NCBI GenBank assembly: GCA_049322755.1
Contig: JBMOQX010000053.1
Coordinates: 1-64,000, forward strand
Source of the DNA: DATIUV01 sp049322755
GTDB taxonomy: Bacteria; Pseudomonadota; Gammaproteobacteria; Burkholderiales; UBA6910
DNA length: 64,000 nt
Direction: 5' to 3'
How positions within the stretch are numbered: position 1 is the first letter of the stretch; every line of letters begins with the position of its first letter. This document shows, in pieces, positions 63,931-64,000 of the stretch. Under the pieces are notes generated by a model. That model was not told the origin of the DNA. It saw only the letters and a list, made by a program, of their open reading frames with translations, and ran no database searches. A program made the translations under genes and the position numbers.

Positions 63931-64000
63931 ATGGTCAGGAGTCCAACGTACCGGGTTCATGTCGGCGCCGTCGGCTGGGAGCACGACCACTGGCGCGGCA
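63931..64000 (+). CDS. DUF72 family protein (partial, 3' end outside window)
   Basis: The first 23 codons (MVRSPTYRVHVGAVGWEHDH, then WRG) match the start of DUF72 proteins, which begin with a [IV]G-[TA]-x-GW-x-x-x-HWRG pattern. DUF72 is a TIM-barrel family of unknown function. The rest lies outside the window. Confidence 0.6.
   Translation, partial: MVRSPTYRVHVGAVGWEHDHWRG

Overview
The window is very GC-rich, densely coding DNA from a Gram-negative bacterium, most likely a betaproteobacterium. The strongest lineage marker is the block rapZ-hprK-ptsN-hpf-rpoN-lptB-lptA-lptC-kdsC-kdsD (30.6-38.5 kb), a gene order I know from Betaproteobacteria. PagL, the Lpt and Kds genes, a porin-like barrel and an MSHA-type pilus secretin show that the cell has an LPS outer membrane. 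I saw no tRNA, rRNA, insertion sequence or CRISPR array.

1-6.7 kb: a secretion locus resembling functional-amyloid (Fap) operons. It holds a glycine-rich protein running off the left edge, a small exported protein, a Sec-exported C39 cysteine peptidase, a second exported protein, a coiled-coil plus beta-barrel outer-membrane protein, and a VpsR-like sigma-54 activator. Both small exported proteins carry a double-glycine motif spaced like the leaders cut by C39 peptidases. The glycine-rich and small proteins share a C-terminal motif. This is the best candidate in the window for a poorly described system.

6.7-19.2 kb: cell-envelope genes. A large AsmA-like protein, the lipid A deacylase PagL, an AttEFGH-like ABC exporter with a lipocalin/CrtC-type protein, a second AsmA protein and mutY.

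19.1-26.4 kb: an apparent low-oxygen/ion-stress island. A near-perfect FNR/ANR box sits at the class II distance from a -10 box and precedes a DUF2934 gene, a Na+/Ca2+-type exchanger and a P-type ATPase. Four broken genes follow: a second P-type ATPase, a CPA2 antiporter and two universal stress proteins. Three of them keep both ends but have lost internal segments.

26.3-30.5 kb: a double-thioredoxin-fold exported protein, 5-formyltetrahydrofolate cyclo-ligase fused to a degenerate phosphatase-like domain, ubiX, a Gx-transporter-family protein and a NusG-domain-II membrane protein.

30.6-40.6 kb: the nitrogen-PTS/rpoN/LPS-transport/Kdo block and a CPA2 K+/H+ antiporter.

40.7-60.5 kb: an MSHA-like type IV pilus (pseudopilus) cluster. 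It has a major pilin, three large LPCP-type pilin-like proteins, MshK/J/I/G/E/N/L/M homologues, a membrane histidine kinase, a sigma-54 response regulator and an ABC transporter whose permease and ATPase lie at opposite ends of the cluster. A near-consensus sigma-54 promoter with inverted repeats upstream of it precedes the pilin gene. A second sigma-54 candidate precedes the mshE operon. rpoN lies in the same window.

60.5-64 kb: a small unknown protein, an AurF-like diiron oxygenase, an NAD-dependent epimerase, a luciferase-like flavin monooxygenase and the start of a DUF72 gene.
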